A stretch of 64,000 nt of DNA from Lichenostomus cassidix (taxonomy: Eukaryota; Chordata; Aves; Passeriformes; Meliphagidae). The number at the start of each line of letters is the position of its first letter. Position 1 is the first letter of the stretch. The notes under the pieces are model-generated. The model was not told where the DNA came from, did no database searches, and was given only the letters and a program-made list of their open reading frames with translations. Positions 41,901 to 54,744 of the stretch are shown piece by piece. The DNA lies in the NCBI GenBank assembly GCA_008360975.2, contig CM039182.1, forward strand, positions 14,294,324 to 14,358,323, given 5' to 3'. The translations under genes were made by a program, and so were the position numbers.

Positions 41901-44355
41901 GACACAGTGTCTTTTCAATTATACCTTAGTAATACTCATAGTCCATTGGATACAGCATCAGAAGAATGAGTAGTAAACATCTGAAATTATGTTTTGTTAT
42001 TTTATTTTCCTCTTTAGTGACCATACAAATGAAGAATTCCACACTTTTTTTTATAGAATATATTTAGTACTTCCAATGGGTGACTATAACAAGGTAGCTA
42101 GGCAAGAAAATACCTGGGAGAAGATACTTGGCCATAACCTGAAAGAAAATAAATATTTTAGCATTAAGGTGTCCTTGAACCTTTTCCCAGGAGATAGCAG
42201 GAAGACAACGTGTATCAGCAAACTGAGATAATTTCCCTTTTACAAAATACATTTGGCTTTCAGTTTTACCCCAGTTTCTTCCAACATTCTAATTTAAATA
42301 TGCTTGGGAAGAGATGCCTGAACTTCCTTAAATGTGCAGAACAACTGAGTGACACATGCAGAAAGTATGAGAGGGGATAGCAAACATGGACAAATTTAAC
42401 ACTTTTGGAGCTGCTACAAAACACTGACAATATTGCCATCACTGAACAAGCCTTGCAGAAAACTAAGGCGTGCTGCACACTGCAGAGAAGGGCCTACCTT
42501 TGTATCCAGGCTCTTCCCTAAGCAAAAGTGAGCTCCATCATGTTCCAACTTGACAGAAGGCAAAGTCAAACCAAAACCCTCAGCAGTGTCCCAGCTTGTG
42601 CCAGACCCAAGCAAAACCATCCTGCTATTCAGCCTGGCTCACCAGTGCAGGCATGCTGCTACAGAAGTACAGATCACCTGTTTCAAACTCATTCAGAGTA
42701 GCAGTGCAAGCAAATTGGAATAAAAAAAGAATATGTAACTAAAAATAAGCTTAAGGAATAAAAAGAAAAAAGGCAGCAATTTCAGCTAGGAGCTCCTAAA
42801 GCTTCCAAACAGCTTCACCCCTTTGCTGTGGGCACCATACTCTGGGCAGAGAACTCTCTTGGTAAGTCAAGCTCTGCCACTCCAAACTCTCTTCAGACCA
42901 ATTTACAGCCTAAAAGAGATTAAACCAGTGTCAAGGGAGTGTTCAGCCCTATTTCTTTCCAAAAAAGATTGTCAGTGGAGGGAGCTTAATTCTGTCCTGC
43001 ATTTCTACCCCTACATATTAATACTTGGGTCTCTAACACAGTCAAGAACTGCTAGAAAATAGCAGTGGGAAAAGCAACAAAAGGCCTAAAACATATTGAA
43101 AAATTAAGAATATTTGAGCATCCTAACATGAATGTAATATAGGAGATCATTTTTCTTATGCTTCTTTGCAACTATAAAGCTGTAAAATTGAAACACAATT
43201 TCAAAAGAAAATTTTTATTCAGAAATTATGACATTGATCAGAAACAACAGTTTATAAAGTAATTTCCCTCAATTTGAGAAGAACATGCAAATACAAGTTT
43301 TACAAACTTTTAACACCTACTCAAAATGTAAATTTTTTTTCCAAAAACACAGTCTACAGCTCAAGCAGAAAATAGATGTCTGGAAGTTTTAATTTAGGCA
43401 AGTCTTTGGCCCAGGTAGGATCTGCAAGATCTCAAACAGACTTGCATGGACCCATGGTCATAATTTAGTTTTTTGCACTCATGTAAAGTGTTTTCTTGAT
43501 CACAGGCAATTGCTGTGCAATCCTTCTATTCAAGAAGCCTGTGGTGCTTTCTTACTGCGTTTTGCACCAGTGATTGCAGGAACACCTGCATACAGCAAAA
43601 TCTGCCAATGTGCTCAAAGAGAAATACACAGTGCAAAGGAAAGAGATCCTTCTCAAGCTCAAAATACCACTTTACTCACAGTTTTTGTTTCCTTAAGTTT
43701 ACTTTGCTAGCTTTCAGTGTTCCCTGCTCCATGTAACTAAGAAGTGCTCAAATTCCTTTTGGATTTAGAATATGTTGCTTCCTTTGTTTCTGTGCCTGTG
43801 TCTTCACTGCTTCTGTCAGATGACATACCAGGTACAATGGATGTTTTACCAAATCCCTGGAGAAATTAACTCAGGGTAACTAAATGATGTATTTATTTAA
43901 CTTGCCACTAGGTACAACAAAACAAAAAGAGTACCTAATTTTCAGTTCTGAATTCTGCTCTTCTATCCACAGGCTAACCTGGCCCACTCAGAAGCCATCC
44001 TACACAATTGGCTGCCTTGTGGACACAGCAGCCCACGCTCAGCTGTCCTGCCACATGGAATACATCTTCTCTCAGCTTACCAGCAGGGAATTTCCAAGAC
44101 AATGTGTACTTTACCCTGCTGTGCAACGGAATTAGAACAATGAAAAAAGGATCAGTGACAGAATGGCTTAACGTGGTTCTTGCCAATAATATGAAAAGAT
44201 GAGCCAGTTGTCAGAAAGTATCCATGGGAAAGGTTCATTTTGCTTTCTAAAGTCATTCTGAATTATCTACACACTGGTGCAGGTGGTAGGTCTGCTGAGA
44301 AGGAATTTGACAAGGCAGTTTTTTCCTACTCTATGTCTTAGAAGTTATGTATAGA
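38970..44355. other. Intron 1 stretch, no gene seen
   Basis: AT-rich unique DNA with a slightly GC-richer patch at about 39270-39420 and a low-complexity TA/CA stretch at about 41035-41105. No exon or repeat family is recognised. ORFs up to 127 codons (39729-40112 plus) have no recognisable content. Confidence 0.6.
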
Positions 44356-45072
44356 GAATCATAAAAACACAGAATGGTTCAGGTTGGAGGGGTCCTTACA
44401 GATCACCTAGTTCTAACCCAGGTGCTGGACCTTGCACTTGGCCTGGCTGAACTTCATGAGGTTTGTGTGGGCACACCTCTCAAGGCTGTCAAAGTCCCCC
44501 TGGATGGCATCCCTTCCCTCCAGCAGAAGAAACTCCACACCACACAGCTTGGTGTCATCAGCAAACTTGCTGAGGGTGCAGTTCATCCCACCGTCCATGC
44601 TGCTGACACAGATACCAAGCAGTGCTGGTCCCAGTGGTAATCCCTGGAACACCACTCACCACTGCTCTCCACTTGGACATGGAGCCCTTGACCACAACTC
44701 TTTGAGTGTGACTAATCAGCCAGTTTCTCATTCATTGACTGTTGCAGCCATCAAATCCATGTCTCTCCATTTAGAGACAAGCATGTCTTGTGGGACAGTG
44801 TTAAATTCTTTCCACAAGTCCAGGTAGATGACATATCTGCTCTTCCCTTATCCACCACCACCACCACAACCCTGTCATACGAGGCCACCAAATTTGTCAG
44901 ACATGATTTGCCCTTAGTGAAGCCATATTGGCTGTCACTAATCATTTCCTCATTTTCCATATGCCTTAGCATAGTCTCCAGGAGGATCTGCTCCATGGGC
45001 TTGCTGGACATTGAGGTCTTACTTTTCTCCCTTTTTAAAAATGGGATTATACTTTCCCTTTTCCAGGTCCAT
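44356..45072 (-). mobile_element. CR1 LINE reverse-transcriptase fragment, minus orientation
   Basis: Reading the minus strand gives RT-domain blocks of CR1 ORF2: [20 protein letters not shown] (about 44870-44930), then the catalytic FADDTKL box (about 44551-44571), then NLMKFSQAKCKVQHLG. The frame changes between blocks, so it is a dead copy. The left end begins near AATCATAAAAACACAGAATGG, a degraded CR1-type terminus; the ORF2 C-terminus is missing, so the copy is internally shortened or belongs to a different subfamily. Confidence 0.9.
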
Positions 45073-46610
45073 ATTTAAATTATCATCAAGAAGAAGCTAG
45101 CCTAAGATGAAAATACGTCAAAGAGTAATTTCTATACCCATTTCAATTTTTTAAAATCATTATTAACCTCACACACTGAAGATAGACTACAAAAATCTTA
45201 TTTCTAGGAAGTGTCATTGAATTAATGTGATACTCTTGAACTTAATGTACCACTTCCTGGAGAAAAACTGAACAATGGCATCAAGTATTTTAGGATCCAT
45301 ATAACCTGATTGTATGAGGAACATAAGACATTCTGTTATGGGGAAAATAGCACTACAGTATTAAAAGTAGTTCATTAGATGAAGTCTCATCTTTGCACCT
45401 ATTCCAGAGCTTCAACTAACCTATCAGAAAAATATTCTTTTTTATTAAACCTAGTAAAATATTTCAGACACCAAACACGATTACAATTTTTAAATAGAAC
45501 CAAAATTTGAAACTACTTCATATGAATAGAATTTCACAGGTTCCCTCCATGTTAGGCCTGCAAGGCATAATGATAATCTGCTTTTATTTTCATAACTTAG
45601 AAAAGTGTGTTTCAGAGAAAGGCAAATTTTTTCATCATCGCTTTTTAATAACTATTCTGAAACATAAAGGTGCTCTTATTTGACTAAAGACAAAGAAAAG
45701 AATGCATTTATAAGATAAGTGGTAACGAGTCTCGAATTTCTCTTCCCAGCTGGTAAGAGAGACTCTCACACAGCACAAGGGAGGTGAGGGGTACTGAGAC
45801 AGAACACAAAGTTCTCCAGATCTCTGCCAGCTTTATAAAAGGTCAGAGCCTGGGGCTCCAGCTTCCCGGAGCTCCTGGGCTTCTGCCGACACATGAGAAG
45901 ATGTGAGAGTGGGAAGGAGAGAATCTTCCCAGTTAAGTGAATGGCTCAAGAAATCTCAGGACAGGTGGAGATGGCTGTGTCAAGACAGGCTTAGATGAAA
46001 GAAGTCTGGAATCCACATCCACTAGTGTATATTTTTGTTTACTTTATTAGTTAGCAGCTTAGAGTTTGTTCTGTACACATATGGTAGCCTTGTCTACTTA
46101 GACTAAAAATTGTTCTGAAGAATATCCTCTTATTTTCTGTACAGGATTTTTTTCAGGAAGTACATACATGGCAAGTCTTCCTCCCCTAAGTTAGTTAACT
46201 AATATCTCTGTACAGAGAAACCTTATTTAAATTGTTCTCAAACAGCAAATTAAAATAGTCACATTTAAGCAAATGACAGGTTTGAAGGTGAGAAAAAAAT
46301 TTCCATAACACAGTCAACTTTAAACTTGAAACTATGAATTTGTCTTAGAGATGAAAAAAGAGGAAATGAGAAGTTACTTTTGCATGGTACCATCTGAAAT
46401 TAAAGGTACACTTTAATTACACACTAACTTTAGCTCTTAAAACAATTATTTTCTAACTTAATTTTGGAAAGATTCTATAAACAGACTGGTAAGAAATGCC
46501 ACAAAATAAATTCTTCTTCCAGAATCAGTGACAAGCAGTTAACAGAACAACAGCCCTCTTCAACCTGCACCAATTAGATTATTTCCAGTAATGTAATATC
46601 CTCTATACCC
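45072..46610. other. Intron 1 stretch between CR1 copies
   Basis: AT-rich unique DNA apart from a GC-richer patch at about 45720-45960 that contains the TATA-like element. No gene or repeat family is recognised. Confidence 0.6.
45834..45841 (+). promoter_or_regulatory. TATA box-like element in a GC-rich patch
   Basis: A consensus TATAAAAG occurs in CCAGCTTTATAAAAGGTCAG and is followed within 30-60 bases by a GC-rich segment (about 45850-45890), as in a core promoter or an LTR promoter. No downstream gene is recognised. Chance occurrence in AT-rich DNA is possible. Confidence 0.25.
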
Positions 46611-46614
46611 AAAT

Positions 46615-47125
46615 CACACATCATCCAGTTCCAACCCCTTGCCATGGGCAGGGATACTTTTCACTAGACCAGGTTGCTCAAAGCCTCATCCAACCTGGCC
46701 TTGAACATTTCCAGGGATTAGGCATCCACAGCTTCTCTGGGAAACCTATTCAGTGTCTCAGTAAAGAATTCTTTCCTAATATCTAATCCAAACCTACTCT
46801 CTCTCAGTTTGAAGCCATTCTCCCTTGTCCTGTCATTACACGTCCTTGTAAAATCTCCAATTTTCTTGAAGGCTCCCTTCAGGTACTGGAAAGCCACAAT
46901 TAGGTCACCCCAAAGCCCTCTCTTTTCCAGACTGAAAAGTTCCAATTCTCCCAGCCTTTGCTCATGGGAGAGGTATCCATCCCTCTGATTATCTTGGTGG
47001 CCTCCTCTGGACTCACTCCAATGCCCTTCCTGTGCTGGGACCCCAGAGCTGGACACAGCACTGCAGGCGGATCTCACCAGAGCAGAGCAGAGCAGAGCAG
47101 AGGGGCAGAATCACCTCCCTCAGCC
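46615..47125 (-). mobile_element. CR1 LINE fragment, minus orientation
   Basis: The plus strand shows the classic antisense CR1 order: CCATGGGCAGGGATAC, ACCAGGTTGCTCAAAGCC, CATCCAACCTGGCCTTGAAC, then AAGCCATTCTCCCTTGTCC, CTTCAGGTACTGGAAAG and GGGGCAGAATCACCTCCCTC. The minus reading includes LFSLEKRGLWGDLIVAFQYL and GFKLRESRFGLDIRKEFF from the ORF2 C-terminus. It is diverged and inactive, and contains an expanded pentanucleotide run (listed separately). Confidence 0.95.
47079..47103. repeat. (AGAGC)n microsatellite inside CR1
   Basis: About five tandem copies of AGAGC at a point where CR1 copies normally carry one or two, so the pentamer has expanded after insertion. Confidence 0.85.
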
Positions 47126-47794
47126 TCATCACATCTTTCTTATTTAATCTAACTTTGGATAGAATCTCAATAATGTTATCATCACAAATCAGCACCAATG
47201 CCATGATTCAGAGCATCTCTGCAGGAGTGGCTGAATGTTGTGCCCTTCACACCCTCTCCTTGCTGTGCAACCCAGCTACTGAATACACAACACATGTGCA
47301 TGCATATGCTCATAAATTCAGACAACAAATCATGATAGCACTTAAAATTTTGAAATCACAGGTAAGCGACCAGAAGAAATAGTTAAATTTTCAAAAGTAG
47401 GGAAAACAAACCTCTCCACAATACTGGTCTTTAGGTGTGACAGCAATTTCAAACCCAAAAGTAAATTGTGTCTGGCACTAAAGCAGATAAAAATACAATT
47501 TTTATAGCACTTTTTAGGAGCAGCTGTGCATTCACCAACAGAGAATTAATTTCAACACTGAAAAAAATTTCCGCAATGAGCAAAGGAGAAATAGAAGTGG
47601 TAACTATTAGCACATGCATGACTAAAAATAAGAAAATTAAACATTTTGTCAGAGGCAGCTTTATGCTTTAGGCAGAACAGAAGAGTGACTAGGTATTTTG
47701 AGCTGTGCATCTTCAAAAATGTAGCATATATGTCTTCTAATTTTCACCATTTGTAGTTACAATAGAAAATACATTTATGAGCTTTAAAGAAATG

Positions 47795-48015
47795 AATCAC
47801 AGAATCAAGGTTGGAAAAGCCCTCTGGGTTCATGGAGTCCAACCTTTGACTGACACCACCTTGTCAACCAGACCACGGCACTGAGTGCCACGTCCACTTT
47901 TTTGTTATTCACCTCCAGGGACAGTGACTTCACCACCTCCCTGGGGCTGCCTGTTCCAATGTCTAATCACCCCTTCTGTGAAGAAATTCTTCCTACTGTT
48001 ACAGAAACCTTACAC
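47795..48015 (-). mobile_element. CR1 LINE 3' fragment, minus orientation
   Basis: GAATCACAGAATCAAGGTTGG followed by GAGTCCAACCTTTGACTGAC, CACCACCTCCCTGGGGC and GTGAAGAAATTCTTCCTAC is the antisense of a CR1 subfamily 3' end. It is 5' truncated and inactive. The left boundary coincides with the degenerate terminal repeat. Confidence 0.9.
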
Positions 48016-50450
48016 CTTCTGTTCCAATGTTAATTGAGAAAGGCATTCTGTTATTGTATAGACTGACTGCAGTTTTCCCACCACATTTGAATGTAATATC
48101 CTTAAAACAACAATCTGATATCAGGTAGGGGGAAGATTAGAAAAATACACTTCAATATTGAAACTCTGAGACTTAGCTCATGGACTGCCCTCCTCTGAAA
48201 TCTTTGGTAAGAGTAGACTGAAACAGTCTGTGGCTTGATGTGACAGTACAACCTCACATTAGCATTTTTGGGAAAAATTAATATTTTGACCATATTATTT
48301 AATTCCAACAAAAAAGATCCAAGTGCCAGACCTAATGTCTAGAATTGTCACCAGTTGCAGATTTCACAGATAAGAGAATTAAATTAGATCTAATGAAGTA
48401 AAACAGTAAAAAAAAAAAAAGTGGGCTGACTACAGGTCCTATCCTCTCTCAGCATACCATGACTATGACAGCAAACCCTAACAGAAGCATCAGTAAAAGC
48501 AATAGTTTCTGCTACTGTTCATGTTTAGTATCTTAAAGCTAAAGCATCACAAAACATACTTGAAAATTAATGCTGCATCAGATAATTGAGAGGGAAACTG
48601 TTTGATCATCCAACTGATCACACTGTAAAGCACCAAATTTTGAGGGTCATTGCAGTGACAAATGGATATTCACTGGAGGGCAAGAGCAGAAGGTGTTTGC
48701 TGTGGCAGTGCTTTGCCAGTTCCCTTACCCTCTTCCATAGGTCTGTCAGCATCTTATCCATGACAGTAAAGAACTTCTCCTCTCAAACTTTTACAGTTTA
48801 CGGTCTTATTTGTACCTAGATTTTGCTATGAGAATAGGAAATCATTACAGCCTGAGACATGCTACTCTCCTTCAAAGCAGAATAAAGACTATGGGTGAAC
48901 AAGTAGCTGGAAAAATTCCCCTGATTAAAGGCAGGAGTGGGCAGTATGCTAGGAGGAAGAAAGTAAAAAGTTCCTTACTTCTGCATCTTCCAGACCTCTG
49001 GAATATCTTCTCCAAGACACTAAGTGGCAGCAAGCTGGGTAGCAACTGGGAAGTAGTTTTTCAAGTGTTCCACTATTCATTCAACAAAATCCATGCTGTC
49101 CTGCTCACTGATATTCTGTCCCATTTTTAAGCTTTTAATTACATTAAAAATTACCTTCAGAATCTAAAACATTTTTAAAAATGTGTTAAACAGCTTTTGC
49201 AGAGTCAACAAAATTGCTATGACTACACTGGTCCTCATTTTTGGAATGAAGAGAGAGCTCCTCATCAGTATAAGGAAGAAACTGCACATCAGCTCCAAGG
49301 GGTCGGGACAGAAGTGCTCCTGGATTCTCAACATTATTAATATTGTTTTCAAAACTGAAAAACATAATTTTTATGTTTTTCTTCTCATGTACAAAGCTAC
49401 GTGAACATTTTCTGGTTTATTATAACCATGTCAAATGTCCTAGATACTTAGTAAGAGCAAATTCCTGTGACCAGTTGCTATGCTGTAGCTGTTAGGTGAC
49501 CAAGCTGTACCTTAAGAAGGATATGAAGAGGTCTGAAATTTTAGAAGCTAAAAATAGTTAGCAGCTTAAAACAAAACCAAAATTAATTGTACTAAACAGT
49601 TTTTCAGTGTGTGAACAAAAAACTGTCTAATCTAGAAACATGTATTCAAATTTTGATACTGTACTAAATTCCCCAATTTTAAAGTACATGTGACTAGGCA
49701 TAACTGCTAGTTTTGAGATGTAAAGTAGAAAATCATGCATATGAATGGAAAAAAAGTTAAAGAAGTTCTAAGGTTTGGGTTTGGTTTAAGCTTTAACTTT
49801 AGGTCAGTGTTTCATTTGCCCGCCTTAGTTGTCATCTTTAGAAGTTGATTTTTAAAATTTTTCTGAAGGACAAATTAAATTACTATTTTCATTATAACTA
49901 TATTGCTACAAGTGTACAATTTCTGGGGTATGTAGGATATAAACAGGACAATAAAAAGGAGTAAAATTGCTAGTTTTTATTTTACAGATCACTAAGTTAT
50001 TTTTAAGAATTCTGCTAACAGTATGTAGAAAAATGCATTCATAAACTTGAATTCATAATACAGTCATCTGTACAGTCCTCAAGAAACTTTTAGGATCTAC
50101 AGATTGAATGTTGAAAGCCACTGGCAGATACCCTCTGCATGGCATGTGATACATCAACATTCAGACTAATACACAGTTGGGGGAATTAATCGGAAAAGCA
50201 CTGAACATTGTAGAAGAGATAAGAGCAGACTCAGCATATAAAAATAACTCAGCATAGATTACATAAAAGACATAATCAGGAGTTAAGCAAGGAAGACGAC
50301 TGCACAGCTGAGGGGAAAATAATGGCTCCTGCAAGTTCAGGTTGAGGCCCTATGACACTATACTACATTTTTCACTCACATAACCACCTGCTATTTTTTC
50401 CACGGGACTTTTGTCTCATTCCGCATACAAGACAGGCAGTGCTCTCTCAC
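48015..50450. other. Intron 1 stretch, no gene seen
   Basis: AT-rich unique DNA with a poly-A run at 48409-48420. ORFs up to 106 codons (48810-49130 plus) have no recognisable content. Confidence 0.6.
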
Positions 50451-52098
50451 TGAGCAGGCAGTCAGATTTAATTTGCAGAGGCATCACCGTGAGAATGTTC
50501 AACTCCCTGTTGACCCTGAAATTTTGTGGGATCTACTGCTCCAGATGGATCCCTACAAATCTATGGGCCGCGATGGGATTTGTTCAAGAATACTCAAAGA
50601 GCTGGCTGATTTCATCACAAAACCTCTCTTGATGATTTCCAGGCAGTTCCAGGAATCTAGAGAGGTCCCAGCTGGATGAAAGCTTGTGGAATATTGTCCC
50701 AGTTTTGAGGAAGGGCAAGAAGAAGCACTACAGAAACCCCAGAAACTACAGGCTTGTTAGTCTCCACTGACAGGTAAAATCATGGAAAGAAAGTATTGAA
50801 AAACACCTGAAGGACAACACAGTCATTGGTCACAGCCAGCACAGCTTCATGAGGAGAAAAGTCCTGCTTTTTTAACCTTATTTCCTTCTACAACAGGGCA
50901 ACACACCAAGCTGATCTAGGAAAGCCAGTAGGAGTAATCTTTTTGGACTTCAGCAAAGCTTTTGATGCTGTCTCTCACAGTGTCCTTCTGGACAAAGCGT
51001 CCAGCTCACAGCTGGATAACCCCATTACACCATGGGTGATCATGGTGTACAACTGGATCATGGGTTGGGCACAAGGAGTTGCAATGAATTGGGTGACATC
51101 ACCTGGTGATATGTCACCAGTGGGGTGCCACAGAACTTCATCCTCAGACCAATTCTCTTCAGCTTCAACAGCTTCACTAATGACTTGAAGGAATACTAAG
51201 TAAGTTTGCCAATGACACTAAATTAGGAGGAGCTGTCAAATTCCTTGAGGGCAGAGAGGCTCTGCAGAGAAACCCCAACAAATCAGAGCTCTGGGCAATC
51301 ACCAACCACATGAAGTTTTACAAGGGAAAGTGCCAGATTCTGCACCTGGGACAGGGCAACCCTGTCTGTGTGTACAGACTGGGGAATGAGAGGCTGGAGA
51401 GCAGTGCCACAGAAAGGGACCTGGGGATCCTTGTCCATGGCAAGCTGAACATGAGCCAGCAGTGCCCTGGCAGCCAGGAGAGCCAACCCTGTCCTGTGGG
51501 GCATCAGGCACAGCATGGCCAGCTGGGCAAGGGAGGGGATTGTCCTGCTCTGCTCTGCACTGGGGCAGCCTCACCTTGAGTGCTGGGGGCAGCTTTGGGT
51601 GCCACAATACGAAAAAGACATTGAGCTGTCAGAAGGTGTGCAAAGGAGGGAAACAAAGATGGTGAAGGGTCTGGAGGGAAGCTGTGTGAGTAGCAGCTAA
51701 GGTCACTTGGTTTGTTCAGCCTGGAGGAAGAGGAGAGTGAGGGGAGATATCATTCTGACATTCAACATCCTCACAAGGGAAAAAGGAGGGGCAGATAGCA
51801 ATCTCTTCACTCTTGTGACCAGTGACAGGACTCAAGGGAACAGCATGAAGCCATGCTGGGAAATGTTTAGGTTGGATATCAGGAAAAGGTTTTTCACCCA
51901 GAGGGTGCCTGGGCACTGGAACAGCTCCCCAGGGAAGTGGTCACAGCATCAGCCTGACAGAGCTCAAGAAGTGTTTGGACAGTGCTTTCAGGCACATGGT
52001 GAGATTCCTGGGGTGTTCTGTGTAGGGCAGGGAGTTGGACTTCATGATCCTGAGAGGTCCCTTCCAACTCAGGATATTTTATGATCCTATGATTCTTT
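50450..52098 (+). mobile_element. CR1 LINE, 1.6 kb fragment with reverse transcriptase, plus orientation
   Basis: This is the longest LINE copy in the window. From the left it shows RT blocks in shifting frames: a PYKSMGRDGI block (about 50550-50580), then FLDFSKAFDAVSHSVLLDK (about 50940-50997). The catalytic box is degraded to FANDTKL (about 51206-51226), losing the first of the paired Asp residues. The ORF2 C-terminal and tail blocks follow, ending in GATCCTATGATTC (to about 52095). Frameshifts and stops make it inactive. Its last 700 bases share long near-identical blocks with the copy at 31.47-32.01 kb, so both come from one subfamily. Confidence 0.95.
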
Positions 52099-52099
52099 G

Positions 52100-54500
52100 T
52101 ATCCATGTACTTAAATATCTTCACAATGTCACTCTGACAACAGGAAGACTAGGCTTCACTTGACAGAGAAAGTAAGGTCAGATAAAAAAAAAATAAATAA
52201 AAAAGCCACCAACACAAAACAAACTGTTCAATAATTTGAAAGTTTAAATTTTAAAAGTACTTATCATTCTGACAGCCACATACATGTGCAGACGTGAATT
52301 TTAACTGAGTGCAGCTGCTCCTGTGAACACCATGTGCTCTACAAAAGTGACCTGAGCAGCAGCTACCCAGCCAGAGCAAGCTCTGTTCATTGACCAGTGA
52401 ATGAAGAACAGATGTGATGGAAAGCTGCAAATTGCAGACCACTGTAACCACCACTGTTCCAAGTGTGGAGTGGCTATGCTTCACATCTTACATATACTCT
52501 TTCCTTCAGCTGGTGACCTGGCTCATTCCTTGGATCCTGGCTGCTCTGCATAATGACTGCAATAACTTGGTGCTCAGACAGGATCTCAGACTTGTACCTC
52601 TCCTTTCTTATCAACACTGCGAGTGATGTTGGTAAATTTATTTTGTCTCTCAAGAGTTTCCAGTCAGAGACCTGAAATAACCTTGCATCGATATCTTTGA
52701 AAGATACTATTCATTACATCCTGAAGACAGATGAGAATGAAAGCAAAAGCTTGAAGACAAAGCTTTACCTCTACAGTAGTCTCTGGTACCTTAAAAGCCT
52801 CTGCAAACATTTGCACTCCTCTTGTCCCAATAACCTCAGTCGATATCAGCCCTGGCAATGAGCCACAGCCTGCTCCTTGATCCTTCCCTTAGAGCCTTTT
52901 CTTTCTCATCAGTTAGTTTGCAGGTCATCTCTTTACAGTTCCTTTACTGTAAGAATTTGAATTCCCACAGAATTCAAAGAAGTTAACAAAATATCAAAGT
53001 AATGGGACAGGCACACAGAAATTAATATTTAATTAAAAAATACTACATCAAGCCTTTTCTCAAGTGCATGCATGATTGGGCTAATTCAGGTTTTGCAGGC
53101 AGTTTCTCCACAGTTTTAAAACCTTTGTTGTTTTATTATTTTTCTTTTTAGATGATATCCCAAGATTATCAGCAGTTAATGAGATCATGCTGAAGAGAAT
53201 CACACTCATGTCTGAGGTTCAGTAGCAAAATCCTGCTGAACAGAATGGTTTTTCAGCTATGGATTCAGTTTGACAGATATTAAGGACACATAAAAATTAT
53301 CATTTCAAGGACTCCTGAAATTCTAAGAGCTACTATGATTAGTAGCAAAAAAATTGTATCATTTAAATATTTAAGATGGAACACATCTTACTTACCAGAT
53401 CTCTGATGAGAACTAAATCTTAACAACACATTTATAAACTGCACTTGAGAACCCTGAATTCCAATAGAGTATCCTAATGGGTACATTACTAGCTGTATCA
53501 AATCCTTCTTTCCTGGCCTTAAATTCACCATCCTTTTGCAACATACAGATACCTTTTCTCAGTTAAAAAGCAAATGGAAGGTCTTAACAAAACTTTACAG
53601 GACACTGTGTACAGAACTTAAGGCACATCATCTGCTCAAATTTCACTTCATAAACTTTGCAAAGTCAGTCCACAACAAAAATGAATTTTTAATAGAGACA
53701 TGAATCCTAAGGAAGAAAAGGCACAAATTTCAGCAAGAAGACTTAAGTTTTCACAGAGCGTTATCAACAACAACAAAAAAACAACAACAAAACAAAAAAG
53801 GAAACAAAATCTTGCTTTTACAAGGTGAAGTGTTACCCAGATGCAGCATGTATTTAATATGTATTTTAAATAATTAGTCATATATTGGTTTTAAGATTTA
53901 ATCTGAGACTCTGGAACTGCTGTTCTAAGGAAAAGCTGGTAAAGCAGATGTTTAAGAATTGAAAGGAAAAGAACAGATGAGGGCAGTATAGATTTTTGTC
54001 AATTAATAGTTTAGAAGATAAGGAAATACTTACAGCTATTTTTAACCACAGCTTCCTGCTGTTTTCCAGACTTACAACATTTAAATCAAAGTGCCACTTG
54101 CAAAGTAAAACTGCAACTGTGACAACTTTCACAAGCTGAAGCTGTTCCAAGAAAAAAAAAAAAAAAACCCCAACAAAACAAAACACAAACCCAAACAGGA
54201 TCCTTCTAACTCTTCTCCCTTATGTAATCTGTGCCATATCAGTTTATGCTAGGCAGGAAGGATCTCAAAGGGTCATGCTTTCAGTTCCATAATGTACAAG
54301 TACACACTGAAAAACAGGGAGAATATCAATTCTTGCAGATTAAAGAGGCACAGACAGAAAGGAAGAAACAAGTGAAGTCAAGAAAAACAAAAATTAGCAA
54401 AATTTGCAAGCAAAACAGAACAAATTAAGTTGACTTGTCATCACACTAATTAAAAATGCCTATATTTTCTCTAGGAAGTGCCCTGAAATACATTCCTTTT
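52100..54500. other. Intron 1 stretch, no gene seen
   Basis: AT-rich unique DNA containing a CAA/AAC-rich low-complexity run (53766-53800) and a 16-base poly-A tract (54152-54167). No gene is recognised. Confidence 0.6.
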
Positions 54501-54501
54501 C

Positions 54502-54535
54502 CTGTTTTAAATTAGGTGTACCTAATTTAAAACAG
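54502..54535. repeat. 34-bp near-perfect palindrome, 16-bp arms
   Basis: The arm CTGTTTTAAATTAGGT (54502-54517) is followed by GT and then its exact reverse complement ACCTAATTTAAAACAG (54520-54535). It could form a hairpin or cruciform. No flanking target-site duplication is obvious, so a miniature transposon is not supported. Confidence 0.9.
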
Positions 54536-54709
54536 CGTGAAACTTATAAATAGGAAAAATAAAATAACCTATTTCCTCAAGATTGTTTGTTGCTCCACCT
54601 GTAATATCCAATTCCAGCTCATGTACCATGCTAAAAATCCTCTTACTGCCATAAAGAAAAGTTGGGTTTTTAGTTCTAGATTCATCAAAATTGAAACAAA
54701 AAAGACAGA

Positions 54710-54744
54710 ATATATATATACACATACACACCACACACACACAC
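54710..54744. repeat. (TA)n(CA)n microsatellite
   Basis: A compound dinucleotide tract, TA repeats followed by interrupted CA repeats. It is likely polymorphic. Confidence 0.9.

Noticed and set aside
44432..44827. 131-codon plus-strand ORF
   Set aside because: Antisense reading of a CR1 reverse-transcriptase fragment, not a gene.
51299..52084. Several ORFs of 60-125 codons on both strands
   Set aside because: All are pieces or shadows of the degraded CR1 ORF2; frameshifts and a lost catalytic Asp show no intact protein.
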